From Sphingopyxis terrae subsp. terrae NBRC 15098 (GTDB lineage: Bacteria; Pseudomonadota; Alphaproteobacteria; Sphingomonadales; Sphingomonadaceae), in assembly GCF_001610975.1 (NCBI RefSeq), contig NZ_CP013342.1, positions 3,047,001-3,111,000 of the forward strand: DNA of 64,000 nucleotides, given 5' to 3'. Positions 18,892-26,305 of the stretch are shown piece by piece (positions within the stretch are counted from its first letter, which is position 1; each line of letters opens with the position of its first letter). The translations under genes and the position numbers were made by a program. A model generated the notes under the pieces. That model was not told where the DNA came from and did no database searches. It was given only the letters and a program-made list of their open reading frames with translations.

Positions 18892-20538
18892 ATGAAAAAT
18901 ATGGCCTTATGGGACGAGGGGGACTGGATCGCGGTTATCGCGCTGGTCATCCTGGGGGTCTTTTTGAGCATCGGCGCTTTGGTCGCCGCCAGCAAGAAAC
19001 CTGAATTCGCCGGCCATCCCAAGGGCCTCTACATGCTGTTCTTTGCCGAGATGTGGGAACGCTTCTCCTACTACGGCATGCGCGCGCTGCTGATCTTCTA
19101 CCTGACGCAGCATTGGCTGTTTTCGGACGGCAAATCGAACCTGATCTACGGCGCCTATACCGCGCTCGTCTATATCACCCCCGTGCTCGGCGGATATCTT
19201 GCGGATCGCTATCTGGGGCAGCGCAAGGCGGTGCTGTTCGGCGGTGTGCTCCTCGCCTTCGGCCATTTGTTCATGGCCTTCGAGGGCGATCACGGCATCA
19301 CCGATGCCGCGACGAAGCAGGCCGATCCCGCGATCAACATCTTCTGGCTCGCGCTCGCGCTCATCATCGTCGGCTCGGGTTTCCTCAAGGCCAATATCTC
19401 GGTGATGGTCGGCCAGCTCTATCGCCTGACCGACATGCGCCGCGATGCGGCCTACACCATCTTCTACATGGGGATTAACGTCGGCGCGGCGCTCGGCACG
19501 ATCCTCGTCGGCTATCTCGGCCAGAAGATCGGCTGGGCCTATGGCTTCGGTCTTGCCGGCATCGGCATGGTCGCCGGCCTGATCGTCTTCGTGCTCGGCA
19601 AGAATGTCCTGCTCGGCGCCGGCGAGGCACCCGCACCGCTCGCGAAATCCAAGGAGTGGAGCATCTATGGCGTCGGCCTTGTCGCCGTCGGCGTGATGTG
19701 GGCGCTCGTCCAGTATCAGGACGTGATCCAGACGTTGCTCGTCATTTCGGGCCTCGGCCTGCTCGGCTGGGTGCTGTTCCAGGCCTTCAAGCTCGAGAAG
19801 GAACCGCGCGAACGCATTTTCGCCATTCTGTTCCTGATCGCGCTCAACCCGCTGTTCTGGGGTCTGTTCGAACAGGCCGGCGGCAGCTTCAACCTCTACA
19901 CCGACCGCTATGTCGACAAGGGCGGCGTTCCCGCTTCGGTGTTCCAGTCGATCAACCCCATCTACATCATCCTCTTCGCGCCGGTCTTTGCGGCGCTGTG
20001 GCAGTGGCTGGGCAAGCGCGGGCTCGAACCCTCGGCGCCGGCGAAGTTCGCGCTGGCGCTCGCGCAGGTCGGGGCGGGCTTCCTCGTCTTCGTGTGGGGC
20101 GCGAGCAGCGTCGGACCCGAAGTCGCGACGCCCGTCCTGTTCGTCTTCCTGCTCTATCTTCTCCACACGACCGGCGAGCTGTGCCTGTCGCCGGTGGGGC
20201 TGAGCGCGATGAATCGCCTCGCGCCGTCGTTCATGGCCTCGCTCATCATGGGCGCCTGGTTCTACATGACCGCGGTCGGCAATTTCGTCGCGGGCAAGAT
20301 CGGGGAAGCGACCGGCGGAGAAAGCGGCAACATGACCAAGGAGGCGACGCTCGCCATCTATCAGGAAATCGGCATCATCACGATCGGCGTCAGCGTCGTC
20401 GTGCTGGCGCTGTCGCCTATCGTGAAGAAGTGGATGCACCTCGACACGCTGCGCGACCGCGACGACAGCGTTGCCGGAGCTGGCGAACTTGCCGAACCGC
20501 AAGCGGCGGGGACGCATCCCGAACCGAAGGGGGCATAA
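18892..20538 (+). CDS. POT/PTR family proton-coupled peptide transporter
   Basis: A 548-residue inner-membrane transporter with 12-14 hydrophobic segments. The POT signature is clear: FAEMWERFSYYGMRALLIFYL at ~51-71, then the second family motif in FLKANISVMVGQLYRLTDMRRDAAYTIFYMGINVGAALG. It imports di- and tripeptides with protons. The two amidohydrolase genes follow at once (five bases, then a four-base overlap), suggesting one operon for uptake and hydrolysis of small amide or peptide compounds (inference). Confidence 0.92.
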   Translation: MKNMALWDEGDWIAVIALVILGVFLSIGALVAASKKPEFAGHPKGLYMLFFAEMWERFSYYGMRALLIFYLTQHWLFSDGKSNLIYGAYTALVYITPVLGGYLADRYLGQRKAVLFGGVLLAFGHLFMAFEGDHGITDAATKQADPAINIFWLALALIIVGSGFLKANISVMVGQLYRLTDMRRDAAYTIFYMGINVGAALGTILVGYLGQKIGWAYGFGLAGIGMVAGLIVFVLGKNVLLGAGEAPAPLAKSKEWSIYGVGLVAVGVMWALVQYQDVIQTLLVISGLGLLGWVLFQAFKLEKEPRERIFAILFLIALNPLFWGLFEQAGGSFNLYTDRYVDKGGVPASVFQSINPIYIILFAPVFAALWQWLGKRGLEPSAPAKFALALAQVGAGFLVFVWGASSVGPEVATPVLFVFLLYLLHTTGELCLSPVGLSAMNRLAPSFMASLIMGAWFYMTAVGNFVAGKIGEATGGESGNMTKEATLAIYQEIGIITIGVSVVVLALSPIVKKWMHLDTLRDRDDSVAGAGELAEPQAAGTHPEPKGA

Positions 20539-20542
20539 GCAC

Positions 20543-21955
20543 ATGATCAGGGGCGTGAAGGGCAGTCTGCTGGCTGCCGTTTCGCTGGCGTTCGCGGGTT
20601 GCGCGGCGTCGGGCACCTCGGCGCAGTCGGCGGGCGACAAGCCCGCCGCGAGCGCCGAAAAGCCGGTGAAGTTCAACAAGGATCCCTATCCGTCGACCTA
20701 TCACGCCTATGCAGGCCGCCCCACGGCGGTGCGCGGCGTGACGATCTTCGACGGCGAAGGCGGCCGCATCGACAATGGCGTCGCGCTGTTTGCCGACGGC
20801 AAGGTGGTGAGCATCGGCGGCCCTGATACGGCGACCCCCGCGGGTTATGACGTCGTCGACGGCAGTGGCAAATATCTCACCCCCGGCGTGATCGATATCC
20901 ACAGCCACCTCGGCGTCTATCCGAGCCCGTCGGTCGATGCGCATTCGGACGGGAATGAGGCGACCAGCCCGACGACGCCCGAAGTCTGGGCCGAGCATAG
21001 CGTCTGGCCGCAGGATCCGGGCTTCAGCCGTGCGCTCGCCAATGGCGGGGTGACGAGCCTCCAGATTCTGCCGGGCAGCGCCAATCTGATCGGCGGCCGC
21101 TCGGTCGTGCTCAAAAATGTTCCGGCGCGCACGGTGCAGGGGATGAAATTCCCCGGTGCCCCCTATGGTATGAAGATGGCGTGCGGCGAGAATCCGAAGC
21201 GCGTCTATGGCAGCAAGGGGCGCATGCCCTCGACCCGCATGGGCAATTTCGCGGTCGATCGTGCGACCTGGGCCAAGGCCGCAGCCTATAAGAAGAAGCT
21301 CGACGAAGGAAAGCCGGTCGATCGCGATCTGGCGATGGAAACGCTCGCCGGCGTGCTGTCGGGCGAAATCCTGGTTCAGAACCATTGCTACCGCGCCGAC
21401 GAAATGGCGCAGGTCATCGATATGAGCCACGAGTTCGGATATAAGGTGTCGGCGTTCCACCATGCGGTCGAAGCCTACAAGATCGCCGACGTGCTGGCGA
21501 AGGAAGGCATTTGTGCCGCCATCTGGGCCGACTGGTGGGGCTTCAAGATGGAAGCCTATGACTCGGTGCCCGAAAATATTGCGCTTGTTTACAAGGCGGG
21601 CGCCTGCACGATCGTCCATTCGGACGACGAAAACCAGATCCAGCGCCTGAACCAGGAAGCGGCGAAGGGACTTGCCGCCGGGCGGCGCATGGGGATGCAG
21701 ATCAGCGACGAACAGGCGTGGACCTGGCTGTCGTACAATCCCGCCAAGGCGCTGGGCATCGCCGACAAGACCGGCAGTCTGAAGCCGGGCAAGATGGCCG
21801 ACGTCGTGCTGTGGAACGGCAACCCGTTCAGCGTCTATACGCGGCCCGAAAAGGTCTGGATCGACGGCGCGCTGATGTTTGACGCGACCGATCCCAAGCG
21901 GCGACCGGTGAGCGATTTCGAGCTGGGGCAGCCCGGCGAGGGAGATGTGAAATGA
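20543..21955 (+). CDS. Exported amidohydrolase (metal-dependent, lipoprotein-like signal)
   Basis: A 470-residue protein beginning MIRGVKGSLLAAVSLAFAGC, a signal peptide with a likely lipobox. The TIM-barrel metal site is present: VIDIHSHLG (HxH) after LTPG, a later FHHAVEAYKIADVL and the IVHSDDENQ stretch carrying the catalytic Asp. The C-terminus LGIADKTGSLKPGKMADVVLWNGNPF is standard for the imidazolonepropionase-like branch. It probably hydrolyses a cyclic amide or peptide derivative in the envelope. The ATG at 20543 is just after the transporter stop. Its stop overlaps the start of a second, degenerate amidohydrolase by four bases, so the two are translationally coupled and may form a complex. 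Confidence 0.88.
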   Translation: MIRGVKGSLLAAVSLAFAGCAASGTSAQSAGDKPAASAEKPVKFNKDPYPSTYHAYAGRPTAVRGVTIFDGEGGRIDNGVALFADGKVVSIGGPDTATPAGYDVVDGSGKYLTPGVIDIHSHLGVYPSPSVDAHSDGNEATSPTTPEVWAEHSVWPQDPGFSRALANGGVTSLQILPGSANLIGGRSVVLKNVPARTVQGMKFPGAPYGMKMACGENPKRVYGSKGRMPSTRMGNFAVDRATWAKAAAYKKKLDEGKPVDRDLAMETLAGVLSGEILVQNHCYRADEMAQVIDMSHEFGYKVSAFHHAVEAYKIADVLAKEGICAAIWADWWGFKMEAYDSVPENIALVYKAGACTIVHSDDENQIQRLNQEAAKGLAAGRRMGMQISDEQAWTWLSYNPAKALGIADKTGSLKPGKMADVVLWNGNPFSVYTRPEKVWIDGALMFDATDPKRRPVSDFELGQPGEGDVK

Positions 21956-23253
21956 TGCGCGCGCTTCTGCTTTCCGCCGCCGCGCTGATCGCGGCCCCGG
22001 TCGCGGCACAGGATGTTGCGATCACCAACGCGCGGCTCGTCATCGGCGACGGCAGCGCCCCGATCGAGGGCGGCACAGTCGTCGTGCGCGGCGGCAAGAT
22101 CGTCGCCGCCGGCGCGGGCGTTGCGGTCCCCGCAGGGATCGAGCGCGTTGACGCCGGCGGCCATTGGGTAACGCCCGGCATCGTCGCGGCGTTCAGCCGC
22201 GTCGGACTGGTCGAGGTCGATGCCGTGCAGGGCAGCAACGACCGCTCGGCGCGTCGTTCGCGCTTTTCGGCGGGTATCGACATCGCGCCCGCGCTCAACC
22301 CGATGGGCTCGCCCGTCGCGGTCAACCGCGCCGCCGGCGTCACCCGCGCGATCGTTGCGCCGGGCGACAGCAGCGGGCTGTTCGCGGGCCAAGGGGCGGT
22401 CGTCGATCTGGGCGACGACAATGACATGGTGACGCGCCCGCGCGCGCTGCAGTTCATCGAATTCGGCGAGGGCGGATCGTCGAACGCGGGGGGAAGCCGC
22501 GCGGCGACCTTCCTGATGTTCCGCGAACAATTGCTGGCGGCGCGCAGCTATGCCCGCAATCCCGCGACGCTTGCCGAATGGGGCAGCGACGCGCTGATCC
22601 AGCGCGCCGACGCCGACGCACTGGTCCGCGTGATCAACGGCACGACCCCGCTGTTCGTGCGCGTCGATCGCGCCGCCGACATATTGAACGTGCTGAAACT
22701 GAAGGGCGAATTTCCGGCGCTGAAGCTCGTGCTCGTCGGCGCGACCGAGGGCTGGCTCGTCGCCCGGGACATCGCTGCGGCGAAGGTGCCGGTGCTGGTC
22801 TCGCCGCTGAGCGACCTCCCCGCGAGCTTCGAACGGCTGGGCGCGACGCAATCGAATGCCGGGCGGCTCGAAGCCGCCGGCGTCGATGTTTCGGTTGGCG
22901 TGTTCGACGACGATGACGCGCACAAGATGGGTTATACCACGCAATATGCCGGCAACCTGGTTGCCCTGACGAAGCTGCCGGGCGCCAGCGGGCTGAGCTG
23001 GGATCAGGCGTTCGCCGCCATCACCAGCGCCCCTGCGCGGGCGGTCGGCATGGACGGCACGATCGGATCGCTGCGCGCCGGGCGCGTCGGCGACGTCGTG
23101 ATCTGGGACAATGATCCGCTCGAACTCGGCAGCCGGCCGACCGCGGTGTGGATCGACGGCAAGCGCCAATCGCTCGTGACGCGACAAGACCGCTTGCGCG
23201 ATCGCTATGCGACGCCGCAAGAAGGCGCATTGCCCAAGGCCTATGACCGGTAA
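21952..23253 (+). CDS. Amidohydrolase-fold protein lacking the metal ligands (probable pseudoenzyme)
   Basis: A 433-residue exported protein (signal MMRALLLSAAALIAAPVAAQ) with the amidohydrolase frame: VAITNARLVIGDGSAPIEGGTVVVRGGKIVAAG, VTPGIV, and C-terminal GTIGSLRAGRVGDVVIWDNDPLE. The metal-binding residues are missing: after VTPG, where an HxH is expected, it reads AAFSRVG, and the later His positions read FVRVDRAADI and LVGATEGWL. It is therefore unlikely to be a normal metal-dependent hydrolase. It overlaps the intact amidohydrolase by four bases, so it may be the structural or regulatory partner in a heteromer. The frame is complete, which argues against simple decay. Confidence 0.85.
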   Translation: MMRALLLSAAALIAAPVAAQDVAITNARLVIGDGSAPIEGGTVVVRGGKIVAAGAGVAVPAGIERVDAGGHWVTPGIVAAFSRVGLVEVDAVQGSNDRSARRSRFSAGIDIAPALNPMGSPVAVNRAAGVTRAIVAPGDSSGLFAGQGAVVDLGDDNDMVTRPRALQFIEFGEGGSSNAGGSRAATFLMFREQLLAARSYARNPATLAEWGSDALIQRADADALVRVINGTTPLFVRVDRAADILNVLKLKGEFPALKLVLVGATEGWLVARDIAAAKVPVLVSPLSDLPASFERLGATQSNAGRLEAAGVDVSVGVFDDDDAHKMGYTTQYAGNLVALTKLPGASGLSWDQAFAAITSAPARAVGMDGTIGSLRAGRVGDVVIWDNDPLELGSRPTAVWIDGKRQSLVTRQDRLRDRYATPQEGALPKAYDR

Positions 23254-23298
23254 GCGCCAGAGAGGCTGAGCGCGCCGCGAGATGAAGGAGGCGAGCCG

Positions 23299-24000
23299 AT
23301 GAACCCCATGTCGCTGTTGATCGCAACCGCGGTGCTGTTTGTCGGCTCGCACCTCCTCCTGTCGCACCCGCTGCGCGACGGGCTGGCCAGCCGGCTCGGC
23401 GAGCGAGGGTTCCAAATCGTCTATTCGATCGTGGCCTTCGCCACGTTCATTCCGCTCGTTCAGGCGTGGCGCGCGATGCCGCCCGAACCGCCGCTGTGGA
23501 TGGTCGACGATCCGCTATGGGCGCTCGCGACCTTGATCGTCCTCTTTGCGAGCATCCTGTTCATGGGGTCATTGATCGGCAATCCGGCGCTGCCGTCGCC
23601 GAAGGCGGCGTTCGCCGCCCAGGGGGCGCCGCGCGGGGTTTTCGCGATTACCCGTCATCCGATGATGTGGGGCTTTGCGCTGTGGGCGTTCGCCCACGCG
23701 CTCGTCATGCCGACGGGCGCGCAGTTGCTGCTGTCGGCGACGATCGCCTTCCTCGCGCTTGTCGGATCGGCGGGGCAGGATGCGAAGAAGGCGCGGTTGA
23801 TGGGTGATGCGTGGCGCCACTGGGCGGCGCGGACGAGCTTCGTGCCGTTCGGGCGCCAGGTTGCGGGGGCGGCGCCGTGGGGCGATGCGATCCCGCGCGG
23901 CCATGCGCTGTTCGGCGGCATCCTGCTGTGGCTCGCGGCGACCTGGGGGCATGGCGCGCTCGGCTATATGGCGGCGGGCATCTGGCGCTGGATCGGCTGA
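23299..24000 (+). CDS. NnrU family membrane protein
   Basis: A 233-residue integral membrane protein with about six hydrophobic segments. It starts with the NnrU-type SLLIATAVLFVGSHLLLSHPLRDGLASRLGERGF, has the family's GVFAITRHPMMWGFALWAFAHAL centre, and resembles isoprenylcysteine-methyltransferase-fold proteins. NnrU was named from denitrification clusters, but no such genes are near; its biochemical role is unknown. A strong AAGGAGG lies ahead of the ATG. The DUF1003 gene starts five bases after its stop. Confidence 0.88.
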   Translation: MNPMSLLIATAVLFVGSHLLLSHPLRDGLASRLGERGFQIVYSIVAFATFIPLVQAWRAMPPEPPLWMVDDPLWALATLIVLFASILFMGSLIGNPALPSPKAAFAAQGAPRGVFAITRHPMMWGFALWAFAHALVMPTGAQLLLSATIAFLALVGSAGQDAKKARLMGDAWRHWAARTSFVPFGRQVAGAAPWGDAIPRGHALFGGILLWLAATWGHGALGYMAAGIWRWIG

Positions 24001-24005
24001 CCGTC

Positions 24006-24542
24006 ATGAATGACGAAGCCCGGATCGCGGACATGGCGCTGCGCCTGCTCGGGCGCGCGTTCAACGAACTCGACGAACAGGAGCAGCGCGTCATCTGCGC
24101 CATCGCCGAACGCGCACCGACCAGCCGCAACGCGGGCGAGATCGACGATGAGGAAGCGAGCTTCGGTGACCGGCTGGCCGACCGGGTGGCGGCGGTCGGC
24201 GGTTCGTGGGGTTTCATCATCGCCTTCGGCGTCGTGCTCGTCGCGTGGATGCTGCTCAATTCGAGCGTCCTCGCGCGTGCGGGGCTCGTCTTCGATCCCT
24301 ATCCCTATATCTTCCTCAACCTGATGCTCTCGATGCTCGCGGCGATCCAGGCGCCGGTGATCATGATGAGCCAGAACCGGCAGGCGGCGAAGGACCGGCT
24401 GTCGGCCCGGCTCGATTATGAAATCAACCTGCGCGCCGAACTGGAAATCATGCGCCTGCACGAAAAGATCGACCGCATGCGCATCGCCGACCTGGTCGAG
24501 AAGGTCGAAGACTTGAGCAAACGGCTCGATCGGAACGGGTAG
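24006..24542 (+). CDS. DUF1003 domain membrane protein
   Basis: A 178-residue protein: a soluble N-terminus, two membrane segments (WGFIIAFGVVLVAWMLLN and YIFLNLMLSMLAAIQAPVIMMSQNRQ) and a C-terminal coiled coil (YEINLRAELEIMRLHEKIDRMRIADL). The DPYPYIFLNLMLSMLAAIQAP segment is the DUF1003 signature. Function is unknown. It is probably co-transcribed with the NnrU gene. The insertion sequence begins 25 bases after its stop and has split the inverted repeat that likely served as its terminator. Confidence 0.88.
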   Translation: MNDEARIADMALRLLGRAFNELDEQEQRVICAIAERAPTSRNAGEIDDEEASFGDRLADRVAAVGGSWGFIIAFGVVLVAWMLLNSSVLARAGLVFDPYPYIFLNLMLSMLAAIQAPVIMMSQNRQAAKDRLSARLDYEINLRAELEIMRLHEKIDRMRIADLVEKVEDLSKRLDRNG

Positions 24543-24561
24543 GGGACGGTGGCTTTGGGGT

Positions 24562-24567
24562 GATGGG
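24562..24567. repeat. Left copy of the GATGGG core flanking the IS
   Basis: GATGGG directly abuts the left inverted repeat; the same six bases recur at 25923-25928 one base beyond the right inverted repeat. IS110-family elements make no classic target duplication, but recombination between identical cores in target and donor leaves one copy at each end, as seen here. Confidence 0.65.
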
Positions 24568-24635
24568 GTGGACGCCCCCCGGCGGCATCGATGTGCCATA
24601 GTGGAGGTGTTATCACACCACTAGAGGAGGCGTCC

Positions 24636-25667
24636 GTGTTGGAAGTTAGCATAATCGGATTGGATATCGCGAAGAATGTTTTTCATGCGCACGGCGCGGA
24701 TGCGAGCGGGCGAGCACTGTTCAGCCGCAAGATCGGCCGAGGGAAGCTGCTGGAGTTCTTTGCTGGGCACCAGCGTTGTACGGTCGCGCTGGAAGCCTGT
24801 GGGGGCGCGCACCATTGGGGCCGAGAGCTGACACGGCTGGGATACAAGGTGAAGCTGATCCCGCCCGCGTATGTGAAGCCGTTCGTGAAGCGGAACAAGA
24901 ATGATGCGGCGGATGCGGAGGCGATCTGCGAGGCCGCCCAGCGCCCGAGCATGCGGTTCGTGGCGATCAAGAGCGAAGAGCAGCAGGCGTCAGGCCTGGT
25001 GTTCCGGACCCGTGACCTGCTGGTGCGGCAGCGCACCCAGCTGATCAATGCCATCCGAGGTCATCTTACCGAATATGGCTGGGTAGCGCCCAAGGGTCCC
25101 TCGCACGTCGCGATGCTCGGCGATCTGCTTGAGGACGAGATGGCCTCGTCGCTACCCGAGGCAGCCAGGTCGATGTTCCGCACGATGCTCGACCTGCTGG
25201 AGGAGCTGAACGAGAAGATCGGCGATCTCGACAAGGAGATTGCGCGCCGGGCTCGTGAGGATGCCGTCGCGAGGCGGCTTATGACGATCCCTGGGGTTGG
25301 ACCGATTACGGCCACCGCATTGGCGGCTCTGGCGCCTCCAGCAGAAAGCTTCACCAAGGGACGGGACTTTGCGGCGTGGCTAGGTCTGGCGCCAAGGCAG
25401 ATGTCGACGGGCGGCAAGCAGAAGCTGGGCTCGATATCCAAAATGGGCGAGCGCACACTGCGGCGATTGCTCATCATCGGTTGCAGTGCGGTGGTCCTGC
25501 AGGCCAGCAAGCGAGGCGCGCCTCAAGGCTCCTGGCTCGAGCAGATGATGGCGAGGAAACCGCGTATGCTAGTCACGGTTGCCCTTGCCAACAAGACAGC
25601 GCGGATCATCTGGGCCGTGCTTGTAAAGGGAGAGGATTACAGAGCTCCGGTCGCAGCCGCGGCGTAA
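24636..25667 (+). CDS. IS110-family DEDD transposase/recombinase
   Basis: A 343-residue recombinase. The N-terminal RuvC-like domain has the DEDD tetrad: D10 (GLDIAKNVFHAHG), E53 (ALEACGG), D90 and D93 (NDAADAEA). The C-terminal Transposase_20 domain contains IPGVGPITATALAAL, FAAWLGLAPRQMSTGGKQKLGSISKMGERTLRRLL, where the serine nucleophile of this family lies. Such enzymes use a bridge RNA to pair the element's circular junction with a target and recombine them. The GTG at 24636 follows AGAGGAGG at optimal spacing; a TTG one codon on is possible. Confidence 0.93.
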   Translation: MLEVSIIGLDIAKNVFHAHGADASGRALFSRKIGRGKLLEFFAGHQRCTVALEACGGAHHWGRELTRLGYKVKLIPPAYVKPFVKRNKNDAADAEAICEAAQRPSMRFVAIKSEEQQASGLVFRTRDLLVRQRTQLINAIRGHLTEYGWVAPKGPSHVAMLGDLLEDEMASSLPEAARSMFRTMLDLLEELNEKIGDLDKEIARRAREDAVARRLMTIPGVGPITATALAALAPPAESFTKGRDFAAWLGLAPRQMSTGGKQKLGSISKMGERTLRRLLIIGCSAVVLQASKRGAPQGSWLEQMMARKPRMLVTVALANKTARIIWAVLVKGEDYRAPVAAAA

Positions 25668-25759
25668 GCCAAGGCGGACCAGAGGTCGCCGGAAGGCGTA
25701 GTCGGTCGAAGGAGAGTATGGCACAACAGTCGGCGAGACGGGGCCGGAAGAACCAGGGC

Positions 25760-25910
25760 TTTCCACTGTGCCGCGAGCACGCTGTGGGTGATGTGGTTCC
25801 GGTCCGCGAACTCCCATACGGGCCCGCAGCCTCCGATGCTGCATTGCAAGGCCGGACAGATGGCCGCATCCGACTACGTGCACTACCTCCAAAAATCGCT
25901 TGCGTCTTTT
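25760..25910 (+). ncRNA. Candidate IS1111-type bridge RNA
   Basis: The 243-base right-end region after the transposase holds two candidate binding loops. Target loop: outer stem GCTGTGGG (25781-25788) with CCCGCAGC (25823-25830); inner hairpin GTTC (25796-25799) with GAAC (25808-25811). Between them are GGGTGATG (25786-25793), identical to the left target flank 24558-24565, and TCCCAT (25812-25817), complementary to ATGGGA at 25924-25929. Donor loop: stem GCAAG (25846-25850) with CTTGC (25899-25903), enclosing ACAGATGG (25856-25863), identical to the element's right end 25920-25927. Order and polarity match published bridge RNAs. The right donor guide and the exact 5' end were not identified. 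Confidence 0.62.
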
Positions 25911-25922
25911 GGGGCGTCCACA

Positions 25923-25928
25923 GATGGG
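25923..25928. repeat. Right copy of the GATGGG core flanking the IS
   Basis: Second copy of the six-base core, one base beyond the right inverted repeat. Removing the element and one core copy rejoins 24543-24567 with 25929 onward. Confidence 0.6.
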
Positions 25929-25948
25929 AAGCGCCACCCTCCATTTTC

Positions 25949-26024
25949 GTCATCCCGGCGAAGGCCGGGATCTTTCTGGTGCGCTACCGCGATAGGGTGA
26001 GATCCCGGCTTTCGCCGGGATGAC
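25949..26024. repeat. Inverted pair of GTCATCCCGGCGAAGGCC palindromes (REP-like doublet)
   Basis: Two copies of the same palindromic repeat face each other, 25949-25972 and 26001-26024, separated by 28 bases. Each can form its own hairpin (CCCGGC/GCCGGG) and the two can also pair with each other. The same repeat is seen as a facing pair at 42116-42191. The layout is that of a bacterial interspersed mosaic element. Confidence 0.85.
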
Positions 26025-26049
26025 GGAGTGTGATCGAAATCCGTTTTTT

Positions 26050-26134
26050 CCCGTTCGTGTCGAGCGAAGTCGAGACACCCGTCGACACGGCGCCTAGTCC
26101 GAGGGGCATCTCGACTTCGCTCGATGCGAACGGG
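26050..26134. repeat. Inverted pair of CCCGTTCGTGTCGAGCGAAG repeats
   Basis: The arm 26050-26078 reads forward and the arm 26107-26134 is its near reverse complement (ATCTCGACTTCGCTCGATGCGAACGGG). This is a second, distinct repeat family placed right after the first pair; a relative lies at 30011-30107. Confidence 0.8.
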
Positions 26135-26189
26135 TTGGGGGAAGCATGAGTGTCCGCTTCAGGGTCGTTAGCGGACGTTGCTTCAGAAC

Positions 26190-26276
26190 GTCGCCCCCGC
26201 GCAGGCGGGGGCCGCAATCGGCCTTTTTTGCGGCGCTGCGTAAACCGACAGCGGCCCCGCCTTCGCGGGGGGCGAC
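26190..26276. repeat. Inverted pair of GTCGCCCCCGCGAAGGCGGG-type repeats
   Basis: The copies at 26190-26215 and 26251-26276 are inverted relative to each other and each is itself a hairpin (CCCCCGC/GCGGGGG). It is the third repeat family in 330 bases of gene-free DNA between the IS and the aldo/keto reductase gene; the same family recurs at 34330-34423. No gene is seen in 25930-26305. Confidence 0.8.
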
Positions 26277-26305
26277 GGGACTTGTTCCGGCCGAAACCCG
26301 AAACC

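Larger units (their letters stand above)
24568..25922 (+). mobile_element. Complete IS110-family insertion sequence, IS1111-like
   Basis: The element spans ~1,355 bases. A perfect 11-base inverted repeat, GTGGACGCCCC at 24568-24578 and GGGGCGTCCAC at 25911-25921, marks its ends, and the core GATGGG lies outside each end. It carries one DEDD transposase gene. The non-coding part is short on the left (68 bases) and long on the right (~243 bases), the layout of the IS1111 subgroup, whose bridge RNA comes from the right end. The ends, transposase and candidate RNA all look intact, so it may be active or recently inserted. Confidence 0.85.

Noticed and set aside
18907..20679. A 590-codon minus-strand frame over the peptide transporter
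   Set aside because: Antisense shadow: composition is Asp/Glu/His/Arg-rich, and the plus strand encodes a clear POT transporter.
25923..26305. CRISPR-like array next to the IS
   Set aside because: The repeats are palindromic pairs of three different families with no regular spacing or unique spacers, and no cas genes are present.
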